From contig VICG01000002.1 in assembly GCA_008692225.1 (NCBI GenBank), positions 2,895,001 to 2,959,000 of the forward strand: 64,000 nucleotides of DNA, in the 5' to 3' direction. Under the pieces are notes generated by a model that did no database searches, had not been told where the DNA came from, and worked only from the letters and a program-made list of their open reading frames with translations. Both the position numbers and the translations under genes were made by a program. The stretch is from Monilinia fructicola. Its lineage: Eukaryota > Ascomycota > Leotiomycetes > Helotiales > Sclerotiniaceae. Within the stretch, counting starts at the first letter, position 1. Every line of letters begins with the position of its first letter. This document shows, in pieces, positions 1 to 11,059 of this stretch.

Positions 1-1688
1 TTTTGATAAGGGCTGGTCTTGTCTTTCTTGCCTGCCGCTTCATTTGATAACGTAACAATCTTGAGGTACCCGACCTAGTATCCATCTACTTATTAATACC
101 TACGGAGTACCCGGGGATTTACTAGGTCATCATCTTACATATGATCTATACACCATGCCTGAGTAGGTACGTACTGTAGTAATGCCCGTGGACCCGTGGA
201 CCCGTGGACCTACCTAGTACTCCCCGGCCTCCTGTTCAACGTTTACCTCGGGCTACCTAGGTACCTAGGTAGTCTGTCTAACTGAATCTAACATTGAAGC
301 ACCTACCTAGGGAAGCACCTGCCTAGAACGCACCTACCTACCCTACTACTGTACCTACTCGAGGGTACCTAGGTACCTAGGTGCGAGTCTAACATAACCT
401 ACCTAGATACGGTACTTGGAGTATAACCTTAGAATGGTAATCATGATGCCATTCGTATACGGAGTCAGCATTCATTCATTCAGACACACCAACGCCATTG
501 ACAATTTGACACCCTGACACTCACACCTTCCCGCTTGGAATACTTCAAGACTACGTAGCTAGGTACCTACATACCTACCTACCTACCTACCTACCTACCT
601 ACCTACCTACCTGCTCATCAAAAGCTTACCATACCTACTAGGCATCTTACTCAATCCCTTTCATGTGTACAGAGTACTCACTCCTCTTCATTTACCCATC
701 AGTACCTCCACAGCTACCCAATACTACCAACCCAATAGACAATCCTCATATAAATCATACTTGTACGTCGGCTTCCTACCGTTGGTCAGTGAAATGTAGG
801 TGTATAATGAATGATACATCATATAAACTTCAGGTGCACCCTTCAAAACCCGTCGCACCCTTCAACCCTTTATCGATTTCTGGGGCATTCTAAACTGAAC
901 CTCCAAAAGATAACTAGGTAACTCCTGGTGCTCCCACCACCAAGGACTGAATAATTACCTAGGCACTCTCCACATTGATCGATAGTACCTCTCTCTCTCT
1001 CTCTTTCCTGCAGTCTCTCCTACCTAGAGTGGTAAATCTCATTCGATTCCGTCCTCATCACCACATCTCACAGCTTCGATGATGGTGATGATGGAAACGC
1101 AACGGTAAGGAAGAAGAATAACAGTCGGATGAAAAAACAACGGTATAGAACAACAATACTCAGGATGAAAAACAACAGTATAGAACAACAACAAACAAAC
1201 AACAACAACAACAACAATATACAAGAATCACAGTGCAAGCTTCTATTCGGTTTGTTCGTTCATTAGATGTATCAGTCATTCGCGATCAGATCATCAAATT
1301 CATTCACTACCTCCCAAGAAGATGCCCTCGCCAATCAATCTTCGTGGCTACACAATCTCTCTCACACCCAAGCTAACCATAGCATCATCGTAAAACATAC
1401 CAACCAGTATTGAACCTCCTCCTGCTTCCTCTCACAACTTTCTCAGATCACTGGATGGATCATCTTGACTTGGCAGACAACGAATGTCGTATCAGAAACC
1501 CCACCATAACCAAAAGATATTCATCTTGGCATACCGATCTGCTACATAAGTAACCCCTCAAAAGCTTCCCAGCGGTTGGTCCACTAATCTTTCATCTTCA
1601 TTTTCCTCTCCCGCCGTTCTGTCGTGTTCGACTTAACCCCTCCTCCATAAGGTCAACCATCGACCCATTTGAACATCTCATCACAAAC
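1..1688. other. Intergenic region upstream of het-c
   Basis: No gene is supported here. The DNA is rich in CCTAGG-type palindromes (exact ACCTAGGT copies at 255, 263, 367 and 375), three tandem copies of CCCGTGGA near 186-210, a CCTA run at 572-612, and AAC/ACA-rich sequence near 1190-1222. The short open frames at 663-893 and 1039-1224 have no recognisable domains and run through this low-complexity DNA. Confidence 0.6.
572..612. repeat. (CCTA)n microsatellite
   Basis: About ten uninterrupted CCTA units. This is a four-base repeat, not the six-base telomere unit TTAGGG/CCCTAA. Confidence 0.9.
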
Positions 1689-4600
1689 ATGCCTTCTCTC
1701 AGCAGCTCGACGCTGCTTCTTGCTTTCGCTATCCTCTTACTCTTAGCACATCCCGTTCATGCATTTGGTGCTGGAAACATCGCATCGGTTTCAAAGATTG
1801 AGGGGATAAACTGTGAGCTGACATCTAACGGCGGCTTGGGTGACGGGAGATTGCTAACTGTAAATTCAGGGCGCCATGGAGATATTGAAGATACCCTTCT
1901 GTCACTCGTCATGTCTAGAGCTTGCGGCGGGAAGAAGTTTGATAAAATGATGGTAGCAAGAGTCTACTTTGGTAACTGGCTTAGAGATTACTGTAAGTGC
2001 ACACAAACTCATCACAACCCAAGCTCACCACTCTCGATCTCGTGTCGATTCCGAGCTGATCTTCTTCTCTTCTCTAGCCCAAGCAATCGATGTGGGGACC
2101 GTCAAATACGTTTCCGCGGAAGCTATTCGTATTCTCCTGTGGGTTCTTGGATTTATGACCTTTGGATATGGCACGAGAGAATTCGAGGTGACGGCTCAAA
2201 GATTGGGTTGTTACCGACCAGAAGATCACATCGACAACCCCAAGGATTATGCCGATAATCTTGATGCCTCGCAGTATGACCGTAGACTTCGTGGCCCAGT
2301 CGATGAAGAAAGTTGAGCTCGCGATTGATCCCCAGACGGGCTTGAAGAATTACATTGCAAACGAACACGTGGGAATCATGACATCCGCTCTGCACGTTCG
2401 AAGGCTGTTCCGCGAATCCATTCGACTGGGTCGATCTTATGGACGAAGCAGAAATAAGGATGAATTATACGAGGCCCTTCGCTTGTTGGGTACGGGACTT
2501 CATTGCTTGGAGGATTATTCTGCTCACAGTAATTACACCGAGTTGGCGCTCATCGAGATGGGTGAACGGGATGTCTTTCCACACGTTGGAAGACACACGC
2601 AGATTGATCTCCCCGGCGCGCGCAACCCGGTTTTACCCCATCATCATCACGGGGACTTTCGGTGGTGTCGACTTCCTCCATTCCGTCATGGGGGAATTTG
2701 ATGACAAAGCAACGCAGAGCGAAATTCAAACCCTCGAGGGCACCATGCAAGAAGGTAGCCAGAGCAATTCTAGTATTTTGAAAGACCTTCTCAACTCCGT
2801 ACCTTCCGGACTCTTTGGTGGGAAAGACCAAGCGGGGAAAGCAGATGAGCTCCAAGCCAATGCTGCCGCGGCCCAGGAATCTCAAGAACACGTCTCTCCC
2901 AAAGATCCCGAAGCTTTCACCCAGCAAATGCAGCAAGTTGCCAAGGAGATTTATCCAATCATTCAATGGCACGACGAGATCATGCAACAGATTCGGGAAG
3001 CCATTGAAAAGATTCCTATCCTTCCCGATCTCATCGAAAATATTGAAGAGCAAATCAATATCTTTGTCTTCTCTCTCCTTGCTCCATTCGTTCTTCCCAT
3101 CATCGGCCAGATCAAGACGGAATTGAACACGGGTTCCTCGGAGGTTATCCAAAGTAGTAAGTAAGGACAAGCACAGTTGATTGTTTTCCACGATGATTAC
3201 TCTACCGATCCTACACATTCTATGCTATCCAAGGACCATTTCTCCAATGTAAGTTTGAATCTTTTTCCACGACTTGTTTGCTATCATGCAAAACATTTAC
3301 CGCGAGCCCCATCGTAACTGTTACGTTTGAACCGAGTGAAATCAGATCATCCTCAACCGAGAAACATCGATTTACTAACCTTCTCTCTAGATCCTCAATG
3401 AAGTCGCTGGTAGGATTGCCTCGGAAGTTCTTAAAATGGGTCGTTCCTCAACTCATTTCTTGTTGGGATGATGAACGTATTGATCCCGATCGTACGATCG
3501 ATCGCATCATCCATGGTGTTTTTCATCATCATCCGGCTTTGCGCAACTATGGTGACGATGGAGCGTCTGATGGTCGTCAAATCATGTTCAGAGTTGTCGA
3601 AGAATGGTGGCATCAAAAGGACCAGGCTGAGCAAGATGAATTCCGAGGAAAATTGAGCAGAGAAGGAGTTGAGAATGGAGAGAATCATCTGGAAGGTGTT
3701 CATGACACTGGTCACGGATGTGGTGCACCACTCAAGATGTCCAAGCAGAACCCTGGCGCGTCTTCCAATCCACTGGCCAATGAATTGATGGGTGGTTTCA
3801 CGGCTGCAATGGGTGGTAATGGTGGATCATCAGGTTTCAGTGATCATGCATCGTCAGGAATTGGCAAGTTTGCTGGAGAAGCCGTCGGCGGAGGGGCCTT
3901 GGGTGGTATTGTTGGCGCTCGCCGCGTCTCGCCGGTGTGGCGGAAGTCTTCTAGCCGGAGTCTTGGGTAAGAAGGGCAAAGAAGAAGCATACTCTTCCGA
4001 AGGCTACAACTCTCAAGGCAATTACCAACAAAGCTATACCGAGATAGGTCACGCTGGCAATCGCTATGCTCAAGCGGAGTATACGCAAGAACAGTTGCCT
4101 GACGGAGGCAGACGAACAGAGTATCAGCAATACGGACAGTCGGGTGGCCATGGCGTTGGTTTCGAAGAGATTTCTGAGCAGAGACCTTCGTATGGAGGTG
4201 GGTACGAAGAAACCAATGAACGTATTTACGAGCGCGCCGATGGCAGAATCGAGACCGAAACGTGGCGCGAGGGTGAAACTGCCGATGGACGTCACTACCA
4301 TGAAGCACGACATCACAGAGAAGAGAGATCGGTATCGGGTAGCGAGAGCGATGATAGTGGCCGCAGAAGACGTCACCGAAGACATCATAGTCGTCGGGGA
4401 AGTGGTAGCAGCAGCAGGGATAGTGACAGACCACAGGAGTATATCCCAGAGAGAGAGGAGAGACGAGAGAGATTTGAGGAACCTCCCAGACAGAGAAGAA
4501 TATGGTGGGTATGGTCAACACAGAGAAGAATACGGGGAACGCGAGCGATATCAAAGAACCTCCCAGACAGGAATACGGCGGTGGGTATGGCGGTGGGTAT

Positions 4601-4831
4601 GGGGTGAGAGAGAAAGATATGAGGAAGCTCCAAGGGAGCAAGGTGGTTATGGTGGGTACGGAGGTGGAGAATTTGGTGAAGTGGTGGGGGGGTTGGCGGA
4701 GAGATTTGGGGGTTTCGGTTTTGGGGGGTGGGAGTCAGAGAGAGAGAGATGAGGAACCTGAGGATGAGTATCGGGATGAGAGGAGAGAGGAACGAGGATG
4801 GGGTTTTTTAGGGTCCGGGGTTTTGCTTTGA
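1689..4831 (+). CDS. het-c: HET-C heterokaryon incompatibility protein, reading frame broken
   Basis: HET-C is the secreted or membrane-associated protein whose alleles control non-self recognition at hyphal fusion in Neurospora. Seen: an ATG at 1689 opens a hydrophobic signal peptide (about 25 residues) followed by the family hallmarks FGAGNIASVSKIEG, RVYFGNWLRDY, YVSAEAIRILLWVLGF and LLGTGLHCLEDYSAHSNY. Introns that restore the family sequence are 1813-1869, 1993-2077 and 3249-3390. The frame is then broken repeatedly: one extra base near 2310 (AAAGTTGAG), near 2635 (TTTT), near 3433 (AAAA) and around 3915-3945, an in-frame TAA at 3162-3164, and further shifts in the Gly/Tyr/Glu-rich tail after 4480. 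Known for the family: a conserved N-terminal half and a glycine-rich, charged C-terminus, as here. The 3' end is uncertain because of the tail shifts; the last open frame stops at 4831. Either a pseudogene, or an intact gene obscured by homopolymer errors; the TAA is not explained by a homopolymer. Confidence 0.85.
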
Positions 4832-5103
4832 GGGTGTGGGTGGTAGGATCTAGAGATGAGCTGATGAGGGATGAGGCATGAGGGATGATGATGATGATGA
4901 TGGTGATATGATTCTCCTCAAGTCATGAAACGAAGCCCCATCAATGAAAATTTGTGAGAATGAATGACGGGCTGGTTCGTCACGTTACACAATCGTTAGT
5001 TGGCTGGCTGGCTCAAAAGTGTTTGCAATGCTTAATTATCTTATGCCCCTATGCTTTTCTTTCCCATTTACATCTTTGAGACTTGGACATGGTTGTTGTT
5101 GTA

Positions 5104-5278
5104 TGTTGTGTTGTGTTGTGTTGTGTTGTGTTGTGTTGTGTTGTGTTGTGTTGTGTTGTGTTGTGTTGTGTTGTTTGTGTTGTGTTGTGTTGTGTGTTGT
5201 GTTGTGTTGTGTTGTGTTGTGTTGTGTTGTGTTGTGTTGTGTTGTGTTGTTGTGTTGTGTGTTGTGTTGTGTTGTGTT
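5104..5278. repeat. (TTGTG)n pentanucleotide minisatellite
   Basis: About 35 units of TTGTG with a few unit-length slips. All three forward frames stay open and would encode Cys/Val/Leu repeats, which is why spurious frames appear here. Confidence 0.95.
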
Positions 5279-5280
5279 TG

Positions 5281-5390
5281 GTATGAGTATGAGTATGAGT
5301 ATGAGTATGAGTATGAGTATGAGTATGAGTATGAGTATGAGTATGAGTATGAGTATGAGTATGAGTATGAGTATGAGTATGAGTATGATG
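5281..5390. repeat. (GTATGA)n hexanucleotide microsatellite
   Basis: About 18 units of GTATGA directly abut the pentanucleotide array, forming a compound satellite just downstream of het-c. It ends at an ACCTAGGT palindrome (5394-5401). Confidence 0.95.
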
Positions 5391-5954
5391 AGTACCTAGG
5401 TAGATAATCAGATATGGTACTCGAACCGAACCGGACCGAACCGGACTGAACCGAATACTGGGCGGGAGATTGGGGTGCGTGGCTGTTTGCTGTTTTGGGG
5501 GGATTGGTGTAGGAAGGAGGAAGGAGGAAGGAGGAAGGAGGGCTGCTGTTGGTTGTTGGGTTTGGGGTTTGGGGTTTGGGTATTACTGGGTGTGAGGTAT
5601 AGGGTTTGGAGTTTGGGGTTTAGGGTGTGAGGTATGATGTGAGGTATAAGGGATAAGGTGTAGGGCACAGAATATATATAGAAGATGAAAAGTTGAAATG
5701 GGGGAGGGGGAGGGAAGTGGTTTGGGGTTTTCTTTCCCCACCCCCGCCCGGCTCCCCGCCTCGCCGTTCCTGTAGAGTTTTGCTGTTTTTCTATGTTCAT
5801 GTTTGTGTTTGTGTTCATATCTATATTCATATCCATATCCATATCCATACTGGTTATGCTTGTGTACGTGTCCGTGGACGTGTGTTATTTCCCCCCCCCC
5901 CGCCCCCCCATGGCACATCCCTCAGCGAACCCCCGCTCCGACCACCCACGCCCC

Positions 5955-7022
5955 TCACTCGTCCTCCCCCTCGCCCTCCTCCTCCGGATCCAAATCCTCC
6001 TGGTCAAACACCGCCTTCTCCATCAACGCCACGGCATTCCGAATCGGCAGCCCCACCACATTATCCCAGCTCCCCTCGATCCGCTCCACCAACATGGCCC
6101 CCATACCCTGGATCGCATAGCCGCCCGCCTTGTCGACGCCCTCGCGCGTGCGCACGTACGCCTCGATCAGCTCGTCGCCGACGGCCGCATCAAAACACGA
6201 CGCGCGTCTCCACGACCTCGTTCTCGCAGTTGTAGCCCGGGTAGCGGGCGTCGTCGCGCGGGGCCAGCACCGCGAGCGCCGTGAACACCTTGTGCGTGCG
6301 CTCGTCGCGCAGCCGCTGCAGCATGCGGATGTGCTCGGGCTGCGAGCGCGGCTTCTCGAGGATGGCGCCCGCGTTCGTCACGATGATCGTGTCGGCGGCG
6401 ATGACGAGCGCGGGGTCCGGGATGCTGGCGAGGCTGTGCTCGAGGCAGTGCGTGTAGACTGATAGGCACTTTTGGATGGCGGTTTGGAGGACGTAGTCGA
6501 AGGGGCCGAGGTGTTCTTTGGAGAGGTTTTCGGGGAGGGGGGAGGGGATGATCTCGAGGTTTGTGAGGCCGATCTGTTGGGGGGGGGAGGCGGGTTAGTT
6601 TTGTGGTTTGGGTGGGAGGGGGGGGCTTTGGGGTCATGGTCATGGTTGTGATGGTTGATGGTCGTAGTGGTAGTGATAGTGATGATAATGGATAGGAATA
6701 TACATATTGAAAACCGAAACCGAAACCGAAACCAAAATCGAAATAACAACAGCAATAGAACATCAATCCACATACCGAGGCCAAGATTTGTTTTCGTCGC
6801 GGACTCGCCGATGCGAGGATGACCCTCTTGCCCTTGAGATGTTGGAGCAGAGGGATGTCGAGGGGGAAGGGGCCGCGGGGGCAAGGGGCCCTTGATACTC
6901 GATATGGATTTTGAGGCGGGCCGGGAGGGCAGCGTGCTCGGTTGGGCGGCCGAGGACGTTTCGTAGGTTGGGGGGGGAGATGAGGGGGATGTTGCCACGG
7001 GGGTGTATTTTTCGTCTGGCAT
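5955..7022 (-). CDS. Maf/HAM1-fold nucleoside triphosphate pyrophosphatase
   Basis: Maf proteins hydrolyse non-canonical or excess NTPs (dTTP/UTP/CTP type) to the monophosphate and pyrophosphate. Exon 1 is 7022-6776, the intron 6775-6574 (donor GTATGT, acceptor CAG, 202 bp), exon 2 6573-5955. After correction the product is about 287 residues: a Pro/Ser-rich start, the SASPRR substrate loop (residues 71-76), the catalytic AADT at 141-144, an ILEKP motif, the AGGYAIQG segment and an acidic tail. Two single-base insertions break the frame as given: five C instead of four just before the DIPLL segment (about 6850) and four T instead of three at the VVFDA codons (about 6192). Removing them makes the length divisible by three. 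The gene is markedly GC-rich compared with its neighbours. The intron carries a GGTTTC-type repeat, and the region upstream of the start a GGATTT repeat (about 7085-7125). Function is by family; specificity is unknown. Confidence 0.88.
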
Positions 7023-7958
7023 TGTCGTGTGGTGTAAGATGGATGGTTGGGGTGGAGGAAGGGAGGATGGGATTGGAATTGGAATTAGAATTGGTTTTAG
7101 ATTTGGATTTGGATTTGGATTTGGGTGTTGGGTGATGATAGTTTGGAGAGGTGAGGTAGGCTGCTTCGTCAGCCTTGTGGTTGGCTGTTTCCAAGGGTGT
7201 TTTTGGTGGAGATCTTTTTGTGTTTACTCGAGTACGGAGTAAGGTTAGAACTAATTACTATTTCTACTTGCAGTATTCACACAGCAGGGTTGCAAGCTTG
7301 CAAAGTTACGCGATCATGAGAGGACGTCATAGATTAGAACTAATGGTTATATCCATGAACACAACACAAGTATCACATCACAAAGAGTTTTCGGATTTCA
7401 TAAGAAAGGCAATTAATTGTTGGAGGTGACAATAATTAGTCGATTGGTTGCGTTTCTTTATATTGCAAGTGTTATAGTCAACTGCTTATTAACCTTACCT
7501 CGGGTCATTGTTTTGCATTCCGGTGATCATGCGGTTTGAAGACTTGCATGGAGTATGTAGTTCTAGTTCTAGTTCTAATTCATGTCTCTGTGTTCAGTTT
7601 GGCTAATAAGTGAATAAGTGGTCTGGAATTGTTCTTTAAACCTCAAGGTAGGATCTCTCGTGGAATGAATGGCAAGTTATGTGCAACAGATATATTTCTC
7701 TTCAAATTCTATATTCTATAACCTATCAAGTTCATTGATCGGCTGTGAAGCCTTTGGACCTGCGCAACTTGATTGTCAAATTTCAATCCGTATACCTGGT
7801 GAGCTGGATTCGAAGAGTGTTTGTTGTAAGGTACCGATGTCTACTAGGTAGCTATATTTCGACTTTGGTATTTGGTCTTTTTGTAAATGGCGTCAAAGGA
7901 GTTGAAGGTGGAAGTTCGTCTTAGCGAGACAGCTATAGACAGACTATGCCCGGGTGGT
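7023..7958. other. Intergenic region between maf and the AT-rich element
   Basis: Presumably the promoter side of maf. It contains GAATTG/GGATTT short repeats (7075-7130) and otherwise mixed AT-leaning sequence. The frame at 7669-7851 (60 codons) has no recognisable feature. Confidence 0.5.
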
Positions 7959-7966
7959 GCTGGATA

Positions 7967-8076
7967 CACCCCATGCATATGATGTCTGGCCTTTTAAGGC
8001 TTTATCCTTAAGTTAAGGATAAAGCCTTAAAAGGCCGAAATCCCGTAACGATAAGCATATGACTAATATATTAATA
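7967..8076 (+). repeat. Left terminal inverted repeat with 49-bp palindrome
   Basis: It contains a perfect 24+1+24 palindrome at 7988-8036 starting GGCCTTTTAAGGC. Then comes GAAATCCCGTAACGATAA, which is shared with the right end. Confidence 0.9.
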
Positions 8077-8149
8077 ATTAAAATATTATTAATATAGTAT
8101 TAGACAATACAAAATCTGATAACTAATTATATAACTTAAAATAAATTTA

Positions 8150-8745
8150 TCTTAAAAATAAAAATCTTAAAGATTATCTTAAGAATTATCTTAAAAAAAT
8201 GAAGATTATCTTAGAAAATAAAGATTATTTTGAAAAATGAAGATTATCTTAAAAAAATAAAAATATTATTAATATAATAATAGATAATATATAATATATA
8301 ATAAATTTATCTTAAAAAATCAAGTTTATCTTTAAAAATGAAAATTATCTTAGAAAATGAAGATTATTTTAAAAAATGAAGATTATTTTAAAAAATCAAG
8401 TTTATCTTTAAAAATGAAGATTATCTTAGAAAATGAAGATTATTTTAAAAAATGAAGATTATCTTAAAAAATGAAAATTATCTTAAAAAATGAAGATTAT
8501 CTTAAAAAATGAAGATTATCTTAGAAAATGAAGATTATTTTGAAAAATGAAGATTATTTTGAAAAATGAAGATTATTTTAAAAAATGAAAATTATCTTAA
8601 AAAAATAAAATATTATTAATATAATAATAGATAATATATAATATATAATAAATTTATCTTAAAAAATCAAGTTTATCTTTAAAAATGAAGATTATCTTAG
8701 AAAATGAAGATTATCTTAGAAAATGAAGATTATTTTAAAAAAAAA
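8150..8745. repeat. Subterminal AT-rich tandem repeat, left arm
   Basis: Many diverged copies of a 20-25 bp unit built from AAAAAATGAAGATTATCTTA, interleaved with AAAAATCAAGTTTATCTTT. A shorter array of the reverse complement lies at 9597-9712, so the two arms could pair across the core of the element. Confidence 0.85.
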
Positions 8746-9047
8746 TTATTAACTAAATATAATAAAGATTTTATTTATTTTAAAGAATAAACTTTTTTAA
8801 AATTTATAATTTGTTTTAAAATAATATATCTTATATTTAAATTTAAAACTTATTATATAATTTCAGTTTTCATTTTTGAAAATAAATTTCTTATATATTT
8901 GAATTTATATAGATAATATAAATAATTAATTTATATAAATATTATATTTTTAATATAAGTTTTTTTAAGGATATTTTTTGATAAATAATAATAATAATAA
9001 TAATACAAATCTATTTATTTATTATTTTATACGTTTTATTTTAAGAA

Positions 9048-9102
9048 TAGGGTTAGGGTTAGGGTTAGGGTTAAGGTTAAGGTTAGGGTTAGGGTTAAGG
9101 TT
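9048..9102 (+). repeat. Interstitial telomeric repeats (TTAGGG/TTAAGG)
   Basis: About nine consecutive hexamers: mostly TTAGGG, with three TTAAGG variants (a G-to-A change). TTAGGG is the usual telomere unit of filamentous ascomycetes. The block lies inside the AT-rich element, far from any visible chromosome end. Confidence 0.95.
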
Positions 9103-9712
<610 letters not shown>

Positions 9713-9775
9713 TATAATTAGTCATCAAATGATCTATTATTATATTTATTATTAATATATTAGTCATATTTCATT

Positions 9776-9884
9776 TATTAATATATTAGTCATATATTTA
9801 TCGTTACGGGATTTCGGCCTTGTAAGGCTTTATCCTTAACTTAAGGATAAAGCCTTAGAAGGCCAGACATCATATGCATGGGTG
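9776..9884 (-). repeat. Right terminal inverted repeat with palindrome
   Basis: Reverse complement of the left end. The 49-bp palindrome occupies 9816-9864, with one mismatched pair, and differs from the left copy at two positions. A further two-base difference lies in the CGATAA(GC/AT)ATATGAC segment. Confidence 0.9.
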
Positions 9885-9892
9885 GCTGGATA

Positions 9893-11059
9893 TATGGTTT
9901 GGAATCACTCGAGTATTAAGGTTACAATAAAGTGGCAGGATGCCGTCAATTCATGTTCCTTTAGATCAAACTATCTTCGAAACCATTCAACAGAAATTCC
10001 AGCTTGTTCTCTTTCCCCTGGGATGATATTATGATGTAAAGATTAGGATGCTCGTCCTGAGCCAACATGTCATCTATTTTGATGTTTTTGAGACGTGTTC
10101 CTGTCATTGAAAGTCTTCAGTCTTCGCCGTCTTTACACCAACGAGCCTAGCGATTTATATAAGGTTACTCACATTCATACCCCGTCCATCCCATTCCATC
10201 TCTGGCGAGTCTATATCCGGCTTGAGGTTTTTGCATCAAAATACAACATAACATCGCAAAGCTCGCAGCTTTGATTCCAGTCATAACCTTGGCCCTTATC
10301 AGCATCATTGCCCTCTCTACGATCTGTTGTGCTGGACTATGCAAAAACGGAGGATGCATATCTGTATATACTCTGTAGACGAGAGGCTATGTATGTATCG
10401 CTAGACGATGAATATATTCATTCGTAGATAACAGTCTTGTCAATCTCATTTGAGAATATCCATGTTTTCTGTCTGCGGAAGGAACAGCCGTAGGAATCTC
10501 CTTCATCCTAATCCCTCACTTACCATTCGGGGAGCTGAATTCGTGATGGAAAATAATATCGTCCTTGCATTTCTTGCATTTTACCAGTTTCATTGCGTCT
10601 TATCAACACACTTTTGGACCATGTGCTATAACTTGTTGCCGAAGGTTCGTTCCCCAATATGAATTTGCATTTATTCAAAAGAAATTGTTGTGTTACAATG
10701 ATATATTATATCATATATATATATATATATGGTGAAGCACTGCTTTATATCTTGACAGATTCCTGGCCTAGGTTTTGTTTAATATCATCTGACCCAATTT
10801 GTTCATCACGGATATCGATTCGGATTTCCGCAATGGATGTTCATGGCTCTTAACATTTCCAAATATCTCCAAGGAGCTCTCTAATACTTTTTATCTTTAA
10901 TTTCTGCAACGTTGGATTCGCCTCTATAAAGTTATACAATGCAGGATTCGCTATCTTTTGCTCCTTTATTACCTTTGCTAAACAAGACATTAATTCCCTG
11001 GACGAGGCACTTCGCTTCTTCAAAAAGGCTTTTGAAATCATCTAGCAATTGCAACGGAA
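9893..11059. other. Intergenic region, no gene supported
   Basis: AT-leaning sequence with a short (AT)n run at about 10711-10730. The frames of 60-70 codons at 10165-10359, 10450-10662 and 10850-11041 show no domains, splice context or composition that would support them. Confidence 0.5.

Larger units (their letters stand above)
4832..5954. other. Intergenic simple-repeat tract between het-c and maf
   Basis: This holds the TTGTG and GTATGA arrays listed separately. A GAAGGAG run lies near 5513-5540, degenerate GGGTTT/GGGTTTG repeats (telomere-like but not TTAGGG) at about 5558-5625, and CATATC repeats near 5818-5850. The open frames called through these arrays are products of repeat periodicity, not genes. 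Confidence 0.6.

Noticed and set aside
2310..3445. Introns as an explanation of the het-c frame changes
   Set aside because: Conserved family residues continue uninterrupted on both sides of each shift, so there is no room for an intron; one-base indels explain them.
3844..4641. 265-codon minus-strand frame
   Set aside because: It is antisense to the conserved het-c coding sequence and has no domain.
5019..5407. Three overlapping 67-126 codon frames encoding Cys/Val/Leu then Met/Ser or Tyr/Glu repeats
   Set aside because: They exist only because the TTGTG and GTATGA arrays contain no stops; there is no start context or non-repeat sequence.
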